Shown piece by piece: positions 11,674 to 24,110 of a stretch of 64,000 nucleotides of DNA. The notes below the pieces were generated by a model. The model was given only the letters and a program-made list of their open reading frames with translations. It was not told where the DNA came from and ran no database searches. Source of the DNA: Aquanectria penicillioides (Eukaryota; Ascomycota; Sordariomycetes; Hypocreales; Nectriaceae); assembly GCA_003415625.1 (NCBI GenBank), contig PYIU01000008.1, positions 2,790,001 to 2,854,000 of the forward strand. The letters run 5' to 3'. The position numbers and the translations under genes were made by a program. The stretch's first letter is position 1. Every line of letters starts with the position of its first letter.

Positions 11674-12509
11674 TCATCTCTCAGTGCAATGCACAGAGGT
11701 TTTGCCCAGCGACCACATCTTGATCTGCCACTCTAATGACTTGCTCCCACAGAATAATATCCTACTTTGTCCGTTGCCAAGGTTATCTTCTAAATCTCCC
11801 TCAGCCATTCTGCCTAGGGAAAATTGAAGCGGCCCTGGGAATCGTTGGAGCAAGTCCTCGAAGCGATTTTCCCACCAGCCGTTTGGTTTTCCAGCAGTGA
11901 GACCGTCTCTGTCTTCACCTGATGTGACGAATATTCGAACCAGATGCCAATATTCTGGTTTCAGCATCTCTTTCTCGAGAAAGAATTGAATGATTTGAAA
12001 GTCCTCCCCTCGGATACTCCAGACTAGCGTGGCATGGGCCCTGCTAGTCTGCTTCCTTGAATCTCCAGAGGCCAAAGCGAGAAAAGGCGCAATCCCAGTC
12101 CCCCCCGCAATAAAGAGTGTTCCATCATCTGAGACGAGGACTTCATCTGAAAATCCGCCTCCAGAGTCAATTAACTTTGCAGTTAGTTGCCCTTGAGGTC
12201 TGGGGAGCCCAATCAACCCCGTGACCCTTCCATTCCCCGACAGCAAGGAAAACGAAGCAAGGTTGCCGGATGCGTCGTGCTCCAGGTGGCACGGCGTAAA
12301 GTCCAATTGCCATTCCTGGTCGCTTAGACTCTGGGAGCCAGCGATAGGGTCCAGGTCCGGGGGAACTGCAAGGTAACCTTCTGGGACGGGCGAATATTGG
12401 CAGCACGACGCATCTGATCAGGCCTCGAAAAGGTGTGGAGACTGACGCGAGAGGTCAAGCGGTGTGATGATTGCAGAGTCCAGAGGAACTCGTCGTGCGC
12501 AGCCGCCAT
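11674..12509 (-). CDS. Ferredoxin-reductase-like FAD/NAD(P)H oxidoreductase, apparent frameshift
   Basis: The NAD(P)-binding half is clear: LFIAGGTGIAPFLALA, then RIFVTSGED, and near the C-terminus ILFCGSKSLEWQIKMWSLG, typical of the ferredoxin-reductase/cytochrome-b5-reductase superfamily. It would pass electrons from NAD(P)H through FAD. From ATG 12509 the first frame reads MAAAHDEFLWTLQ to VTLQFP. Homology then continues in another frame (PDLDPIAGSQSLSDQEW). The change falls in a run of five G on the plus strand (12359-12363); one more base there would rejoin the frames. It is either a recent one-base deletion (pseudogene) or an assembly error. The protein is about 277 residues if read across. 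The exact FAD-binding motif is not obvious, so the N-terminus is less certain. The gene ends 162 bp from the convergent Zn2Cys6 gene. Confidence 0.6.
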
Positions 12510-12589
12510 GGTGGTTGAGCCCGTGGCTTTGCTGTCACGCCACCGCGAGCATTTTGAGGAGCCATTTCGTCTTCCACCTGACATTGATA

Positions 12590-12850
12590 TCCTCGCAATA
12601 TATGTCGGAACGGCCTACAAGCCGGGGCGCCCCCAAACGGCCGTTGTCGTCCATTTACTGCGGCACGGAACCTCCGTCAACGGCCACACACCCAACGGCA
12701 GCGCTCTCACGGCGGTTCCGCGTCAAGCAATCCTCCCCCACAACCCCATGTTGCCCCGGTTGAGCGGTAGTTGAGCTAAACCCCACACAGCGGAATAAGT
12801 TCCACCACATCTTTTGCACCTTTGGGCGGAGGGGGCCGGGGTAAAAGGCT
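12590..12850 (+). promoter_or_regulatory. CGG/CCG-rich upstream region with CreA-like sites
   Basis: Between 12590 and 12730 there are about a dozen CGG or CCG triplets, including CGGCCG and CGGCGGTTCCG. These are the half-sites Zn2Cys6 factors bind. GCGGAG at 12826-12831 and CCGGGG at 12836-12841 match the CreA/Mig1 consensus SYGGRG. The region lies between the divergent oxidoreductase (start 12509) and sugar porter (start 13002). Binding is inferred only from motif density. Confidence 0.4.
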
Positions 12851-13001
12851 GAATCGATTCATCTCGAGCGTGCCGGCAGCGCGTTGTATTAATATGAGAC
12901 GCTATCCCCGGATTTCCAGAGAGTGGGGCTTCAGACCAAGCAGTTCTCGACTGTCAAACATTCCATCGCAAACCCAGTCTCTGTCAATTGCAACGCCCAA
13001 C

Positions 13002-14781
13002 ATGACTGTGACGCAACAAGAGCTTCCAGCTCAGCGCAAGATTACGCCATGGCTGTTCTTCAGCGTTACCGTCTTCTCGATGGGTTCCATCTTCTGGGGG
13101 TGCGTGATGCGCCGCACTGCGCTTTTCGGCTTCTTTTTTAGGTGTTTATACTGATGATTGATGGCAGCTATGACATTGGTATTCTGAGTACAATCTACGT
13201 TTCGCCTGGTTTCAAAAAGGCCCTCGACCACCCTTCGTCGGGAGACACGGGGTTGATCACGGCCATTTTCTACGCGGGCCAGTTCTGTGGCTTTGCCTTT
13301 GCAGCTGGTCCCACCAACAACCGATTCGGACGCCGATGGGCCGGATTCATTGGAGTCATTATCCTCTGTCTCGGAGCTGTTCTTCAGACCGCCGCGGTCC
13401 ACCTTGGCATGATGGTTGTTGGCCGTATCATTGCTGGTGTAGGAACCGGTATCGTTTCGACCTCTGTGCCCCTGTACCTCAGCGAGATTGCCCCTGCGAA
13501 GCACCGAGGTCTCTACGTCGCCGCGAATCAAGTCGGTATTGTCTTTGGGTCAGTTGTTTTTCTAGGAAATGCTATCTCGCAGTAAACTGATTGCTTTAAG
13601 AATTTCCATGGCTTTCTGGGTTGGATATGGATACTCGTTCTGGAACTATGGCAAGGGCGTTGATCTGGAGTGGCGTCTGTCCGTTGCCATGCAATACGTC
13701 CCCGCGCTCCTCTTCCTTGGAGGAATTCCACTTTTGCCTGAAAGGTATGCGTCAATCTGTGAATAATATGCGCGGGTGATAAATCTAACAAGTAAATTAG
13801 CCCTCGATGGCTCCTCGAGCACGACCAAGCAGAGGAAGCTGGTGTTGCCCTGGCTAAACTGCGCGGCGCTGCAAGCCTCGGTGAGGTCCAGGCTGAGCTC
13901 GACGAAATCCACGCCAACATCCTCTGGCACAAGGAACACTCCGTCACATCCGTCAAGGTATTCTATCAGGAAAAGGCCCTGTGGTCCCGACTCTGGCGAG
14001 CTTGGGCCCTCTCGTTCCTCCAGCAGATGAGCGGCGCTGCCGGAATCCGATACTATCTCCCCACCAACTTCATCGCCGCGGGCACCTCCAAGAGCCTGAG
14101 CCTCCTCGCTTCGGGAATTGACGGCACTGTCCAAGTCGGCTGCACTGTTGGGGCCATGTTCTTCATTGACCGAATTGGTCGTCGCCACTCGCTCGGAATC
14201 GGCGCTGTTATCATGGCATTCTGTCTGATGGTATGTTGCTAAGCGAAATTTTGAGAAACAACTCTAACAAGACTAGATCAACGGCGCCCTGCAGCTTGCC
14301 TACCCCAACCAATCCAACAACTCTGCAAATTACTGCAACATCTTTTTCATCTTCTTCTTCACTGTCGGATGTAAGTCAACAGTCGTCAAATGAGTGATAA
14401 TTGCTAACCCCTATCATAGACAGCATGGGATTCGGCCCCTGCGCCTGGATCTACGCTTCTGAAATCTTCCCCGCAAACTGCCGCTCCAAGGGTCTCGGTC
14501 TCGCCGCCTCTGGAGCCTCTCTCGGCTCCATCATCGTCGGCCAAGTTTGGCCTGTTGCCGTCGCAGACATTGGCCCCAAGACATACTTCATTTTCATGTC
14601 CTTCAACATCTTCTCCGCCATCTTGGTTTACTCGTGCTATCCGGAGACGAAGAGAAAGACACTCGAGGAGCTTGATTCGCACTTTGGCAAGCTCAATGTT
14701 CATTCTGAGACCGAGGGCACGCCCAAGCAGATGTTGGATGAGACCCATGACCACTTAGAAGATAGCCGAACCAAGGCTTAA
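13002..14781 (+). CDS. MFS sugar porter (hexose/inositol-type transporter)
   Basis: This is a plasma-membrane sugar:proton symporter of the major facilitator superfamily, sugar porter family. Exons are 13002-13099, 13168-13548, 13601-13744, 13801-14230, 14277-14370 and 14420-14781 (1509 nt, 502 residues, in frame). Family signatures are present: FWGYDIGILSTIYVSPGF in helix 1, RFGRRWAGF after helix 2, PESPRWLLEHD made by splicing intron 3, DRIGRRHSLG in the second half, and PETKRKTLEELD after the last helix. Length and motif order are those of a complete 12-helix porter. The intron ending at 13600 uses an AAG 3' site. The substrate cannot be told from sequence. CreA-like and CGG motifs upstream fit sugar-responsive control. 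The 3' end faces a convergent DUF7708 gene. Confidence 0.9.
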
Positions 14782-15084
14782 GTTTGCGAGGGTAGTAATA
14801 TTTCACAGCGAGATATGCTGAAATTGGGAATTGGACATTAGTATATTTCTTCGTCGACCCGAGGTACAGACATGTTGGGAGTATGTAAACAATTTAATCA
14901 GAATAACCTCAATAAAATGCATATTACGCAGCAACTACTGTAACACAGCTGTGAAATAGAGAGGATATTCATTATTGAATATCTAACAAAGTGAGTACAA
15001 TTCATGAACATGGTGGTGTTGTTTATCAAGTTTCATTGGGTATAACTAATACGTTATTCATAATCCATAACCCACTTGCTGCCA
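14782..15084. other. Convergent intergenic spacer
   Basis: This 303-bp AT-leaning spacer lies between two 3' ends. It should hold both 3' untranslated regions. An AATAAA-like AATAAAATG occurs near 14910. No gene or other structure was seen. Confidence 0.6.
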
Positions 15085-17054
15085 TCAATCATCCAACTCT
15101 TGAATCGTTAACTTAAGCCTCTGTGTTACCTTAATATTTCGTCGCTTCATTACTGCCTTGAATTTGGGCTGTCTTAGCAGTCTCTCGAACCGCCGACCTC
15201 CATCCGTAAAGATCTGGTCGTCTCCAAATATCTCACCAGCCTCCAATGAGGAAGCTCCTCTGAACCTCCACGAGACGATCAGGATCTTTAGTCCTCCCAT
15301 TGTTCTATACTGCACTATTTCGTGGATTCTCTCGATAAAGTCGCTTACTTTGAAAAAGTCACCATCACCATCGTCATTCTCAACCGCCATTTCAATGACT
15401 CGCATGTCAATCAGGACTAAAAGCCGCGGAGCGCTCATGACGCATCGCTCCAAGACTTTGAACCAATGCTCGGTCGTAGTTACACCCCTGAAGTGCTGCA
15501 TTCGAATCGGATTGGGACCCTCACTGAGAGGGCTAGAGTCCAAACTGAGTGCTTGCAACACGAGCGATTTTAGTATGCCCTTGACCGAAATTGGTGGCTG
15601 GTCATCTCCGGTAGCAGTGGGCAGTGCCCAGAGGATTGGATATCCTTTTTCGAGCACTGCATCCAGGAACTCGATGGCAAAGTCGAGGGTACTGGCCTTG
15701 ACGCCTTGGTCTCGAGCGAGGAGGAGAGAAGACGACGGATCTGAAAGCCAGGCCTTGAGCTTGCTAAGTTCGGGTGGAGGAAGTTGGATAGGAACACTTC
15801 GCTTGCGCCGATTTCGCAGTGACCGGCAGTATGATAAGCTCGTGTCTGAAATTCCCGCATCTTCCAACAAGGTATTTTTAATGTGTTCAATCTGGCTACT
15901 CTGAAAGAATTGCCTTTGATCCCGGAGATCGACCATGATCTGGTTCTGCAAGCTTTGATATGCTGGCTATGCGTTAGCTCGCCGTCTCTCATGTCCGGCC
16001 GGAGACAAGGATTTACCCACCAACCATGGTCTCTGTTAAATGATTAATTCTCTGATGCAACCCATGGATGTTGACATGGAGATCTCTAATCTCTGCCTTT
16101 GCTGCAGCGCTTGCCAATTCGTCCACTCTTCGTGATTGTTCCGTTATTTCGTCAATAATGTCTTTGAAACCAAGACTGAAAGGCTTTACGAGGGCTGAGA
16201 TCGTATGGGTTAGTTTCCTCTTCTTGTACCATCTAATGGCCCTGATGCTAAACTCGATAATCTTGGCATACACCATAGAGACCGCCTCCTGGATCCTTTC
16301 CGTGGGGTACAGCCCCGCATGTAGCTCCGTTCGGGGCAGAACATCAGCGATACGAGAGATGGCCTTGGCGAGCTCAGCCAAAAGCTCCTCATGATTTATT
16401 ACGGCCTATCAAAGATTAACCAATAGAGCCACAGCGTAGACTTGGGATTCTTGCCTACCGTAAAAAGAAATTTAAAGGTTCCCCAAGCCAACGACACGTA
16501 CTCTGGATGATGCTGAACATAGACATCAAGAATCGCTGCGCAAAGTCAGCCATTGTTTCCTCCACATTATCTGGAGAGGATGGCACTGACCGCCGTAGTA
16601 TATAACTCGTGACGAACAGCTCGCCAACCAAGTTCGAACCTTGGAACTCTCTGCCTTGGTTTGGTATTCTTTCGCTGCTGCTTCTAGAGCGGTTTGGACA
16701 TCCTCCATGGATGTATGATCGCGCAGTCGCAACAATAGTTTTTCATCGGAGAGGAGTTCTTTTTGGAGGATTTTGACGGCCGAGTCGTATGCGTTCTTCG
16801 CTGGATCGGTCCATCTGCATGCGGGCTCGTTAACAGCTGCGTGATTTGTAGTCCTTGAGAACTAACCTTGCTCTCGGATTGCCAAGATACCAATCCGCGT
16901 ATGGTTCCGGTGCGCGATGTGCAAGGGCACTGGTAGGGAATGCAGAGAAGCCGGTGATGGGGTTGGCTGCAGGGTCTTGTCGTATTGTGCGAGTTGTTGT
17001 AGACAGACTAAGGGACCCTTGAGAGGGAGAGGGAGCATATGCTAAAGGTAGCAT
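15085..17054 (-). CDS. DUF7708-domain protein, STAND-like architecture without Walker A
   Basis: Exons on the minus strand are 17054-16867, 16814-16591, 16535-16459, 16405-16021 and 15962-15085 (1752 nt, 583 residues, in frame). The N-terminal half matches the fungal DUF7708 pattern: SKVRTWLASCSSRVIYYG, then VQHHPEYVSLAWGTFKFLF, then YAKIIEFSIRAIRWYKKRKL. That domain is often found at the N-terminus of fungal NACHT/STAND proteins. The C-terminal part (LLLARDQGV, then GYPILWALP, then GILKSLVLQAL) resembles the start of such a nucleotide-binding module, but no GxxxxGK[ST] is visible, and the protein stops well short of a full NLR with repeats. It may be a truncated or adaptor-like member. It is transcribed divergently from an AAA ATPase 523 bp away. 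Function unknown; the immune-like reading is inference. Confidence 0.8.
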
Positions 17055-17577
17055 CGTGGTTTGACGCTGAAACCGTATGCTGTGACAGGCTGCGAAGAGA
17101 TGAGTTGCTGTCGCGTGCAACCCCGCTCAACTCGGCTTTGCTTGAGTTTGCGACCGTTTATCGCGGCCGGGAGCGCAGGCATAACTGACGAGAGTGTTCC
17201 TTGTTCTAATGAATCAAGTTGGTGCAACAGCTCCAACCCAACTCAGCCTCATTAGGCGGATTATGGAGACGGTCGCGGCCATCCAGCAAACGAAGACGGA
17301 GCGGGGAGGAATCGGGCTGTGCCCAGGGAAATGGAATGCGTGAGGAATGAAATGACGTTTTAGCCGCCGGTTTGGCTGCCTTCAGCGGCTGCCTCCGTCC
17401 CGTTGGGCTGTCATATCCATACAACCTGCAGTTCTGCTCCGCCTTGGATGCAGGGTTGTGACAGGGTTTGTCGCAGTGTCACTCAGCCTTCTTGGGCTGC
17501 TCCCTCGGTGCTTCCTTTCCTCCCAACAACGACAAGTTGGAATCACTTCACATCGCAAAGATCAGTTTGTATGAGAG
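17055..17577. promoter_or_regulatory. Bidirectional promoter region
   Basis: This 523-bp spacer separates the divergent starts of the DUF7708 gene (17054) and the AAA gene (17578), so it must carry both promoters. It is GC-balanced. I saw no strong TATA box or long repeat. Confidence 0.5.
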
Positions 17578-20500
17578 ATGGGCTCATCCGATGAGGACTC
17601 AGGCAGCGTCAGCAGCCGGGGCTCTATAACCGGCGACAATGACTTCTTTATCGACTCGACCATATCTCGGGATGATACGCGGAGCTCACGCTCCAAGGAG
17701 CAGGGCTTGCTGAAAAGCCTGGCCGGGAGACTTCAATCAGGCAGTGAGTCGGATTTGGATAGTCCGTCTTGATACTCGAGACGTGTGCTGATACCACCGA
17801 TTAGATCTTCGACTCAATAATCGAGGCTCTGGCTCCGAGATTGACGTGGAACCCGACCAGCCGCGACCGCCTTCTCCGACGTCCATTGCACAGGCACAGG
17901 CACGAGTCCGATACAATCCCCCAGTTCCTTCTCGGGGTCGAGGCCGAGGTCGAGGTCGAGGTTTCATGCCACAGCCAGGGAGGCCGTATCCATATCCCAT
18001 TGGTCGCCCGCCACCGCCGCCATTTCGTCGGTTTAGAGCCAACAAAAATGCGCGGTGGCGGCGAAAACTGCCCTTCAACCCAGATTCAAGCAGTTCCAGC
18101 TCAGACGAAACCCCAGCGTCACCGCCGGATGCCAAAAATACAGAAAAAGAAAAGCATAAAGGAGGCGGAGAGAAGCCTGGCGACGAGAAAAGTCCGAACA
18201 AGAATGATACCGTAGATGCCGTGCAATCGCCGGAAAACGACGCAGATGTCAGCGTTGGTGAGACAAAGGCCGGAGACGAGACTGAGCCACCAGCGAATCC
18301 CGGTAAGGAACCGATCCCACCGAATCTTGGACTCGCAGGTTCCCTCAACTTTGTGTCTGAGAAACATTTTGGACTGGATATCCTCAAAGACAACTCAGAC
18401 CTTGCCCAGTTTTGCGGATTTCTGCTCGATACCGTAGAAATGCTTGAGAGGCAGATGCACTTCCTTCGTGCGGTTGATGGCTCTAAATCCAAATCGCAGG
18501 GCAGTGCTTCAGGCTCCGGAAGCGATACGTCGGATGAATCGGACGAGGAAAAAAAAGAAGTGCTGCCGTACTCAAAGACTCTCCATCGAATCTTTTGCAC
18601 GAACACCTTGCACGACCACGATCGTATCGTCTTCGAGGATGAGCCTACCGAAACCACGCACCAGGTCTATGGCGATAAGATGCTCATGGGAAAGCTTCGA
18701 GTCCATCATATTCCAAGATATCTCGAGCAAGATCCGAAAATATGTTTCCTCGTGTTCAAGGAGCACAGTTGCAAAGTTGATGAGGTGGCACGATACCAAG
18801 GCCTCCACAACTCCTCGGAGCGATCGGAAAGAGTGCGCATCGTCTCTCCCATGCTACAGAGGGCGCTGGAGAAGGTTGCCCAATTTGATATATATCAAGA
18901 CTCAGAGACTAGTGGCCAACTTTCGGAGATGAGCGCACCATACCCCTTTTTATTTCACCACCATAGGAAACTTGCCTCGTTGGCCGAGGAATCCGATACA
19001 TACACTGCTGTTTTGAACCCCCTACTAGAGTTTTTAAACACGAATTACAAAGAGGAATATGAATCAGCGGAGGAGCTCTTTCAGCGTGGTATGGTGACAG
19101 CCCGACACTTCGGCAAGCTGTTCAAGCCGAACCAAATGATTTTGTCAAAGCCACGGCGAACGGAACCGCTCGAGGCGATAATTCTTTACACATACCTTAC
19201 CCCGGAGAAAAAGAGAAAGTATCTGTTAAGGGGTTGGTTGTGGCAATATAGTGGAACCGAGCTATTAAGGAAGTTATGGGCTGGCAGTGTTAGTTTAGCT
19301 TCGGAGGATGAGACGGCTATTACGGACCTCGATTACTATCCTGCCGAGTACGCACCACAGGAGGATATCAAAAGGCTCCAGCGTCGGGGAGAGAGGTTCT
19401 GGGAACATAAAAACCAGACTTTTGTCGGATACACGGGGTTGGAACAGCACAATGAGCACCATTATGCAAGTATTAAAATGCTTCGTACATTACTCCAGCA
19501 TGCTAACAAGATGTGGTATAGGAAGACGAACGATTCATGGTTGACATACGGACGTACCAAAAGATGCATCGGACGATCGTGTCGAACTCCTATGATAAAG
19601 AGCGCTCAAAGTTTGACTCATGGCCCATGAGTATTCACAAGGATGAGACATTGTCCAAGGAAACAATGATGCTGCTACCCTCCACGGCATACGGGTTCAA
19701 CATGAGGGAAAAGAAGTGGGGTAGGTGTCCATCTCTGCTCTTCCATTTTCCTCAATTGCCAACTGGGTAACTTCTTGACGATGCTAATTTGGAATTCACT
19801 GTAGTCGGATTGAAGGTTGAGAATATTAAATCAGTATTATGGAACACGATGGCATTCGAACGTCTGGTTCTGGAAGACAAGACAAAGCAACTGATTCGTG
19901 CCCTTATAGACGTGCAAACGTCAGTGGACAAAATGGATGACATTATCGCTGGGAAAGGCAACGGATTGATCGTGCTGTTACACGGGAGCCCCGGAACTGG
20001 AAAGACTTTGACAGCAGAAAGGTTTGACTTCTACCCATGCTACTAAAATGGCACATGCTCACCTACTCTCATTTAGTGTTGCAGAGATTGCCCAAAAGCC
20101 TCTGTATCGCGTCACATGTGGCGACATAGGTACAGAGGCGCAAGATGTCGAGAAATACCTGCAATCAGTATTGTATTTAGGAAAGATCTGGGATTGCGGT
20201 AAGTTCAACCCCACTGCGTGGGTCATGGAAGATGTGCTAACTTGACCCAGTTCTGCTCCTTGACGAAGCCGATGTGTTCTTGGAAGAGAGAACAATGGCA
20301 GACTTGCAAAGAAACAGTTTGGTATCGGGTAAGTAGGCTGTGAATTCGCGATTCTCTGGCTGATCAGTCGACAGTGTTCCTACGCATCCTTGAGTATTAT
20401 GAAGGAATCCTGATCCTCACCTCTAATCGAGTGGGCACCTTTGATGAAGCTTTCAAGTCGCGCATTCAGGTCGCCATCCACTACGATAACTTAACCAAGC

Positions 20501-20796
20501 GATCGCGCAAGCAGATTTGGAAGAACTTTTTCGACATGATCGAGGATTCGGGCGAGGATGCGAACATACCAGAATTCGAACGGCGGCTCGACGAACTAGC
20601 TGCCGAGGAAATGAATGGCAGACAGATTCGAAATGCTCTGTTGACCGCGAGGCAGCTGGCGAAGCACCGCAAGGAAAGGCTAGATTGGGACCATTTGAGC
20701 CAGGTGATGAAGACGAGTTCGGCCTTTAATAAATATTTGAAGCAGGTTAGAGGGCACAGTGACGAGCAGTGGGCAAGGGAGGAGATGCTTCGGTAG
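17578..20796 (+). CDS. AAA ATPase with fungal DUF7025-type N-terminal region
   Basis: Exons are 17578-17743, 17805-19465, 19522-19720, 19805-20021, 20077-20198, 20251-20328 and 20375-20796 (2865 nt, 954 residues, in frame). The N-terminus is acidic and serine-rich, then has an RG repeat followed by a proline-rich stretch (RGRGRGRGRGF, GRPPPPPFRRF). The middle resembles the DUF7025 region common in fungal AAA proteins. The AAA core has Walker A GSPGTGKT (about residues 736-743), Walker B VLLLDEADVFLE (about 789-800) and a TSNRVGTFDEAFKSRI segment with sensor and arginine-finger features. Intron 2 only keeps frame with a GC-AG splice (GCAAGT at 19466). The family is thought to remodel proteins; the client is unknown. 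ATG 17578 is upstream of all domain sequence. Divergent partner: DUF7708 gene. Confidence 0.85.
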
Positions 20797-21306
20797 GGTG
20801 GCAAATATGAATCTATTTGGGATGATTTATGAAATAGAAGGATCATTCAATTTAAAGGGATTTTTACTATCTTGGAACCCCTAGTCTCACATGAATAGAC
20901 AGGAAGGTAGATTGGGTTGGTTGACACAGACGATTGAGGACCATGGGTCGGATACCCTCACAACAACCAACATTAACCAAAGAAGATTGTGTGAAAGGAA
21001 ATCTTACCCATATCGGCAATATTTTATTCAGATCATGAAGAAGCTCTTGCCTCATGCCTTGGAGCAGTCTAATTACGGACAAGTAGTCACGTTCCCGTCC
21101 CTTTGTCCGCTCGACAGTTCATATGACGTGAAAGACAGTACTAGTTAATTAAACGATCCCCGCAGTGGATTTTGCTTTATTTACCCCGCCTTTCCATGGG
21201 TGGTTTGAGCTCTGCGCTGCTTAAAAGCTTGCGTTGCCCACTTTCTCTGCGTCGTCGAACGGCGCCCCCGAAATGCTGTCGGATCCCCCGATGATGGACG
21301 ACAGGC
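20797..21306 (+). promoter_or_regulatory. Spacer upstream of the second Zn2Cys6 gene
   Basis: These 510 bp hold the AAA gene 3' end and the promoter of the next plus-strand gene. AT-leaning at first, GC-balanced near 21200. No gene or repeat recognised. Confidence 0.5.
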
Positions 21307-23815
21307 ATGGAGCCCTCTTTTTTTGTGAGTGATGCTGTGGATTACGATAAGCTCTTTTCGCTGCAGGAGACGAGACTGACCTTGTAAGACAATCAATGCG
21401 TGTAATCGCTGCAGGAAACGCAAGGCGCGATGCGATACGGGTATGAAGCCTACTCAAGCAAGCTATGGAGAACGCATCCTTGTTCGATTTCTGAATTTGA
21501 GCTCTGCTGATTCACCGTGATGAAGGCATCCCAGCCTGTGGCCCATGCCAGAATTCGGGTTCAACATGCGAGTACACTGACCCACGATCAAAAAATACCT
21601 ACCCGCGAGAGTTCATTCATGTTCTTGAAGATCAGTTAGCAAGCCTCGAAAGAGAGCTTGCAGAATCAAAAATCCAAGATGCTGTAAAGAGCGATACTTC
21701 CGACAGCAGCCAAAAGCAGCCCGCTCCACAGAATGTAGAGAAAGATAGCCAGGCCCACCCAGACTTGATTCGTCTCGAGGCTGGAGGCGATGCGCATTTT
21801 CTCGGAGTTTCCAGCGGTATGCATTTATTTGTGTTTCCTTCAGTCAAGGCTGAAAACTTACGACAAGAATAGGTCTGCACATGGCGCGTTCAGTATTGGA
21901 GTCTGCGCAGCGAAACAACGCAAACCTTGAATCGCGACCCAATGGCGATTCCTTTTCGTCACCATCACACTCATCTCAAAGTCATATCCATCCAAGGCCC
22001 CTACATCCAGCTCTTCCTTCACGGGAAACTGCTATGAACCTGCTTGATGTATTTTTCAGCCAGTACCAGGTGCAGTATCCCATCCTAGTCGAGGATGATT
22101 TTGGGGCCGTGGTTTCCTCATTTTACACCGGGACTGAAATGGGCACTCTCCGAGAAGACCCATGGACAAAGTTTATGCTTAACATGTGCTTTGCAAGTGC
22201 TCTGGTTTACTTGTCGCAAGAAAACAGAGACGCGTTAACTCTTGCTCAAGAGTTTAGCTCAAATGCTATGAACGAGTTTAGCACCATTATGCAGATCAAG
22301 AGCCTGCGTACCTTGCAATGCCTACTCTTGCTACTACTTTACTCAGTTCTAAGCTCCTCTTCGGCACCTATTTGGTACATTTCTGGACTGTGCTCTCGTA
22401 TGTGCGTGGATCTTGGGCTGCATTCTGAGAGAACCATTGCTGTGTCTGGCACGGGAGACGCGACCGAAGACGAGATTGACACCAAGAGACGACTCTTTTG
22501 GGTGACCTACACTTTTGAAAGAACTTTGAGCATAATGCTAGGTCGGCCGTTTACTGTGGAAGATGCGTCAATCGACGTAGAATTTCCTATGAAAACACTC
22601 CCTACTAGCAAAAGAAGCCAAATTCTGCACTGGTTGAATCTCCAAAGGCTCCAGAGCGAGATTGTTTCCTGCCTGTACATCAGCCAAGCTGAACGGTCCC
22701 GATCCCAAACAGACTTGTCAAAATGGATTGTGGAGATGAACCAACGGCTCGCAGATTGGCATGATCAAGCTCTACAGTTATCGGACTCAACAAGCTCAAG
22801 CATAGATTGGTGGAGGTATTGGTATCAGAATGCCTTGCTGATTCTCCACCGTCCGTCCCCGACTACTTCCCGACCGAGCAGCCAGACGCTTCAGACGTGC
22901 TACAATGCTGCAAAAAGTCTCATTCAATTATCCTTCATACGTGTCAACAGGGGACTCACAGACTTTACTTGGCTAGAGCTTCATTACCAGGTCATGAGTG
23001 GTATTACTCTCCTATTTCTGGTATGGACCAACCCCGAGGCGAGATCAATTGCCAAAGCCGAATGGATTACATTCAAGAGCTGTTTAGCGCAGTGGGGCTT
23101 TGTGTTGAGCCGTCTCACAGAGCGCTGGGACCGAATGGCAAGACCTAAGGAAGTCCTTGTCAAGCTGGCTGATGCGACCGTGGAGGCGGTAGAAAGGGAT
23201 TTCGCAAACTCATGCTCTCGGAGCGAAGAAGGACAGAGGCAGAAGAGAGCACGAGATCAAGACCGCCGTCGGTCAATAATGGAGCAACTTGGGTCTCCAG
23301 GGCGATCTTCGGGATCTGCGGGCGAGGCTGGAGGCAGCCATCGAGGATTCAAAGTCGACGATGTTCTGGGCATCGGACATTCGCTACAAAGACCATCTCC
23401 AACTTCCAGTAATAGCGAAACTATGCAGAGCTCGGCATTTCAGCACATCAACCTTCCTGTTTCTAGCCAAGGAGGCGATCAGGTGTCTCAATTTTCGTGG
23501 ACGGGTCCGCCAATCTCAAACCAAACACCACATCAACAACAGTCATTCAACGCCCTAGATCCCGCCTTGGCTACTGATGTATCTACAATGCTTGCAGATG
23601 AAGTCTGGCCCTATATTGGGCCCTACGAGAACAATGGAATGCTGGGGAGCTTCGGCCTGTTTGAATACTTTCCCATGTCGATGAACGGAGTTGACGACGT
23701 GGAGATGACAGGACAAGGGGCTTCTGCGCGTGGGGATGGGGTTGTGACAGATAGTGTTTTGAATTTTCGAGAAAGCTGGGATGAGAGGGGACAGACTGGT
23801 AATGATCCACGATGA
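21307..23815 (+). CDS. Zn2Cys6 transcription factor with fungal_trans domain
   Basis: Exons are 21307-21324, 21389-21440, 21526-21816 and 21873-23815 (2304 nt, 767 residues, in frame). The first exon is tiny (MEPSFF). The zinc cluster CNRCRKRKARCD is split from its second half, PACGPCQNSGSTCEY, by intron 2; together they give C-x2-C-x6-C-x6-C-x2-C-x6-C near the N-terminus. A coiled linker follows (HVLEDQLASLERELAESK), then the fungal transcription-factor domain (CVDLGLHSER, RRLFWVTYTFERTLSIMLGR). The C-terminal 200 residues are polar and glutamine/serine-rich, as in activation regions. Introns 1 and 2 use AAG 3' sites. The start is inferred from frame closure: a stop precedes the cluster in its own frame, so a spliced 5' exon is required. 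Convergent with an NTF2-like gene. Target unknown. Confidence 0.85.
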
Positions 23816-24110
23816 GGTGTCATCTTATGGCACAACTTGTACTTTTAGATGCCTCAGAATTTAGTGATTTGCCCTAAAACAAGTGCATACAACGACACCT
23901 ATCAATAGTTCTGATGATATTTGTAGCCTTATTGTAAGCGCTAATGGGTCAGGTTGTGAAGGATTCAGAAGCGGGTAAGGTTTGCGCTAGACTCGGGAGA
24001 TCGACGCCTCATCGTTTGTGGCATGGGACTCGCAAGGTCATGGTCTTATTTTGGGGTTTAAATTGTTGAAACAAGGTATAGTAGTTCATATTATCATTCT
24101 TATCTTGCGA

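Noticed and set aside
16620..16650. tRNA-like GGTTCGAAC arm on the minus strand
   Set aside because: It is inside a coding exon and no cloverleaf could be formed around it.
19424..19521. Alternative GT-AG intron in the AAA gene (donor GTCGGA)
   Set aside because: It keeps frame but has a poor donor and would remove coding-like sequence; the GC-AG choice at 19466 fits the consensus better.
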